Position numbers and translations under genes: made by a program. DNA of 16,024 nucleotides from positions 1 through 16,024 of the forward strand of contig CALCCV010000556.1 of the NCBI GenBank assembly GCA_937900305.1, given 5' to 3'. The notes under the pieces are model-generated. The model was not told where the DNA came from. It made no database searches and saw only the letters and a list, made by a program, of their open reading frames with translations. Origin of the DNA: an uncultured Pseudobdellovibrionaceae bacterium. Lineage in GTDB: Bacteria > Bdellovibrionota > Bdellovibrionia > Bdellovibrionales > Bdellovibrionaceae. Positions 14,593-16,024 of this stretch are shown here, piece by piece. How positions within the stretch are numbered: position 1 is the first letter of the stretch; each line of letters starts with the position of its first letter.

Positions 14593-14756
14593 AGCGCGCG
14601 CAGTGTGACCCTGCTTCGTGACTTTAAAGTGAGTCATTGAAACGTTGCCGTCAGGATCTTAGAGCCATTTGTTCGAGTGGATCTCTCGCTTGGCTGCCGA
14701 TTTAATTGGTACCGCATTCTTGTTTCTCGGTGGATTTAAAAGTCTAGTGAACTGTC

Positions 14757-14795
14757 CGCAGAAATCTATAAATTTCGTCTTTATGAATTTCTGCG
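14757..14795. repeat. Long inverted repeat between antitoxin and acetyltransferase
   Basis: Arms of 16 bases (14757-14772 and 14780-14795), CGCAGAAATCTATAAA against TTTATGAATTTCTGCG, pair with two mismatches around a 7-base loop (TTTCGTC). It lies 165 bases after the antitoxin stop and 79 before the acetyltransferase start, with no T run. It may be an operator, a weak terminator or a leader hairpin. The rest of this 281-base gap shows no gene. Confidence 0.6.
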
Positions 14796-14873
14796 CCAAT
14801 AAAATTTCTTCATTAACGTTTAAATGCAGGAGTGTTTGCGTTATTAAAACACTTCGCGAGTTAAGGTTCAACG

Positions 14874-15446
14874 ATGAAAATTCAAGAGCTGCCCTTCGGT
14901 GCCCGCTCAGACTTTATGTTCTCCATCCTAGAATCTTTCGATTTTCCGAAAGAGAAGCGGGACATCGTCACTAGAAACTTTGATCGCGAGTTGGCTGAAA
15001 TTGGCACCAACCGAGTTGTATTTTTAGGTCTGCGGGACCATCTCCCAATGTCAGTTGTCCAACTCGTAATGCAAAACGTGGATAACAACCCCGAGCTTGC
15101 AAATGGAACTGACACAGCTCACGTCCATAATTTATGGGTTCGAAAAGATCAACATCGTCAGGGCCTTGCCGAATCCATAATGCGGTATTGTGAGAATTTC
15201 GCCTTCTCTAAGGGAATCAAATTTTTGACTCTTGGAGTGGACAACTCAAATCAGCCTGCCATATCCCTGTATGAAAAGCTTGGCTATTTGAAATTTGCAG
15301 AAGAGCCAGGTCGAACCGCCAATGAGAAACTTTTCCTGATGAAGAAGACGCTCGGGATGAACTTTCAGAGGTTTTTCGAAGGAAGAGCCTCTGCTTGTAG
15401 ACTGGTTTGCCAGCTGAATCTAATCCCATATACTGGAAGTAAATGA
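14874..15446 (+). CDS. GNAT-family N-acetyltransferase (C-terminus possibly shifted)
   Basis: A 190-residue acetyltransferase of the GNAT fold, transferring an acetyl group from acetyl-CoA to an amine of unknown identity. AAGG lies 7 nt before the ATG. Motif A, the acetyl-CoA pyrophosphate loop, is at 87-103: LWVRKDQHRQGLAESIM, the usual V-x-x-x-x-R/Q-x-x-G-x-A form. Motif B follows as GVDNSNQPAISLYEKLGY (121-138), and the fold ends naturally with KLFLMKKTL (152-160). About 30 further residues (161-190) look non-native and come from sequence antisense to the hydrolase gene. One extra T in the T5 run at 15372-15376 would end the protein at TAG 15398-15400, at about 175 residues. It is convergent with the hydrolase. 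Confidence 0.88.
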   Translation: MKIQELPFGARSDFMFSILESFDFPKEKRDIVTRNFDRELAEIGTNRVVFLGLRDHLPMSVVQLVMQNVDNNPELANGTDTAHVHNLWVRKDQHRQGLAESIMRYCENFAFSKGIKFLTLGVDNSNQPAISLYEKLGYLKFAEEPGRTANEKLFLMKKTLGMNFQRFFEGRASACRLVCQLNLIPYTGSK

Positions 15447-15977
15447 GCTTTTCAGTCGTCTCTCCTTTTGCAAATTGAATCGCATCGGAAATTTGAAGGC
15501 CTGTATCGACAAGAAAAAGAGTTTCATTGATAGGGTAAAGGCGAATCGGAAGATGAGATGTGCCCGCAATGGCTTCGGCGCCGAGAAAGCCTGAATGAGT
15601 TTCAAATATTTGAAGGCGTTCGGTTCGGCTTTCCATCTGATACTCTCCAGAAAGCTGAGCTGATAGTGTTGAGAGTACAGGCTCGAGGGCTTGTTTGGGC
15701 AGTAGGGTGTCAGTTCCACTGAAGACAGACATTCCCATTCCCATTGACAATGAGCTGTTGAGAACATTGAGCAGAACAACTGCGCCAGATTTTTCAATCG
15801 GATTGAGGACGATGTAACTTGAAAAACCGGCAGGCATGGCTCCATTTTTCGAAACTGGCAGCATTCCGGGCTCAGAGTCCCAACCGAGACCGAACTCGTG
15901 ACTCCGTCTAATCGCTTTCGCCAGAGGAGATTTTTCGGGATAAACATTCGCTTCGAGAAATTTTGTGATGTCGTGAA
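15217..15977 (-). CDS. Serine beta-lactamase-like hydrolase, C-terminal part (5' end cut off by adapter)
   Basis: This open frame runs into the adapter at 15978, so only the C-terminal part is real, beginning HDITKFLEANVY. FGLGWD, then SKNGAMPAGFSSYIVLNP and the strand GAVVLLNV, are the KTG-box region of class C beta-lactamase/penicillin-binding-protein-fold enzymes (the KNG is the third motif). The SxxK and YxN motifs lie beyond the contig end. A small extra domain of about 90 residues follows (LSGEYQ to KPVYKQRLFLRK), a lipocalin-like beta barrel often appended to this family. The last 51 residues, rich in Ser then odd, are antisense to the acetyltransferase gene and probably not native. 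With one extra base in the A5 run (15372-15376 on this strand) the protein would end at TGA 15367-15365. Substrate may be a peptide or ester; the product is probably exported, though the N-terminus is missing. Confidence 0.82.
15366..15393 (+). terminator. Hairpin at the natural ends of the convergent acetyltransferase and hydrolase genes
   Basis: CAGAGGTTTTTC (15366-15377) pairs fully with GAAGAGCCTCTG (15382-15393) on the plus-strand RNA, with two G-U pairs and a GAAG loop. It falls where both genes' conserved parts end, so it could terminate the acetyltransferase transcript. No strong T run follows. On the minus strand the two wobbles become A-C mismatches. Confidence 0.5.
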
Positions 15978-16024
15978 AGATCGGAAGAGCGTCGTGTAGG
16001 GAAAGAGTGTCTTCGCCTGTGTAG
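15978..16024. other. Illumina TruSeq adapter contamination at the contig end
   Basis: Bases 15978-16010 match the 33-base Illumina TruSeq universal adapter in reverse complement, beginning AGATCGGAAGAGCGTCGTGT. The next eight, CTTCGCCT, are the reverse complement of the TruSeq HT index D505 (AGGCGAAG). The last six, GTGTAG, are the start of the P5 flank. Read on the minus strand it gives TLSLHDALPIF, a known artefact peptide in protein databases. None of this is genomic. Confidence 0.97.

Noticed and set aside
14669..14974. Plus-strand frame of about 100 residues before the acetyltransferase
   Set aside because: It overlaps the acetyltransferase in another frame, spans the inverted repeat, and has no ribosome site or family resemblance.
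16011..16024. N-terminal residues of the hydrolase beyond the adapter boundary
   Set aside because: The reading frame stays open through the adapter by chance and gives the artefact peptide; it is not native protein.

Overview
The window looks like chromosomal DNA of a predatory or environmental bacterium of the Bdellovibrionota/Oligoflexia type. The best lineage clue is the TIGR02147-type helix-turn-helix protein at 13281-14111, a family concentrated in Bdellovibrio relatives and Fibrobacteres. The many small secreted proteins of unknown function and the moderate GC content fit. This placement is inference, since no rRNA or housekeeping marker is present. The right-hand 47 bases are not biological: they match an Illumina TruSeq adapter, so the contig ends there.

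Left region (1-2443): a tight minus-strand operon for an isonitrile (isocyanide) natural product. It encodes an isonitrile synthase of the PvcA/IsnA/Dit1 family, then a PvcB/IsnB-type Fe(II)/2-oxoglutarate dioxygenase, then an aromatic-ring-type FAD monooxygenase that runs off the window. The genes overlap by 17 and 4 bases. A Fur-box-like sequence lies upstream, hinting at iron control. This is the most notable system in the window.

Middle region (2444-9909), all on the plus strand: a small exported helical protein; a decayed gene of about 1.1 kb with at least six frame changes; and a small exported beta-rich protein. Next comes a two-gene unit with a helical-repeat protein ending in a winged helix (a likely transcription regulator), followed 13 nt later by a secreted HEIGH zinc metalloprotease. 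The region ends with an exported catalase-family haem protein.

Right region (9910-16024): an intergenic stretch with a strong stem-loop and a pyrimidine hexamer repeat; a membrane-anchored protein of unknown function in an operon with an exported sulfatase; and a small secreted protein on the opposite strand, convergent with the sulfatase. Then come the TIGR02147 regulator, a beheaded HI1419/RelE-type toxin with its intact HI1420-type antitoxin, and a GNAT acetyltransferase. Last is a truncated serine beta-lactamase-like hydrolase on the minus strand. The last two genes overlap tail to tail by 230 bases. One missing T in a T5 run would explain the overlap and would give both genes natural ends.

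Overall the window pairs one specialised-metabolite operon with several exported enzymes (protease, sulfatase, catalase-like protein, beta-lactamase-like protein) and signs of gene decay (pseudogene, broken toxin).
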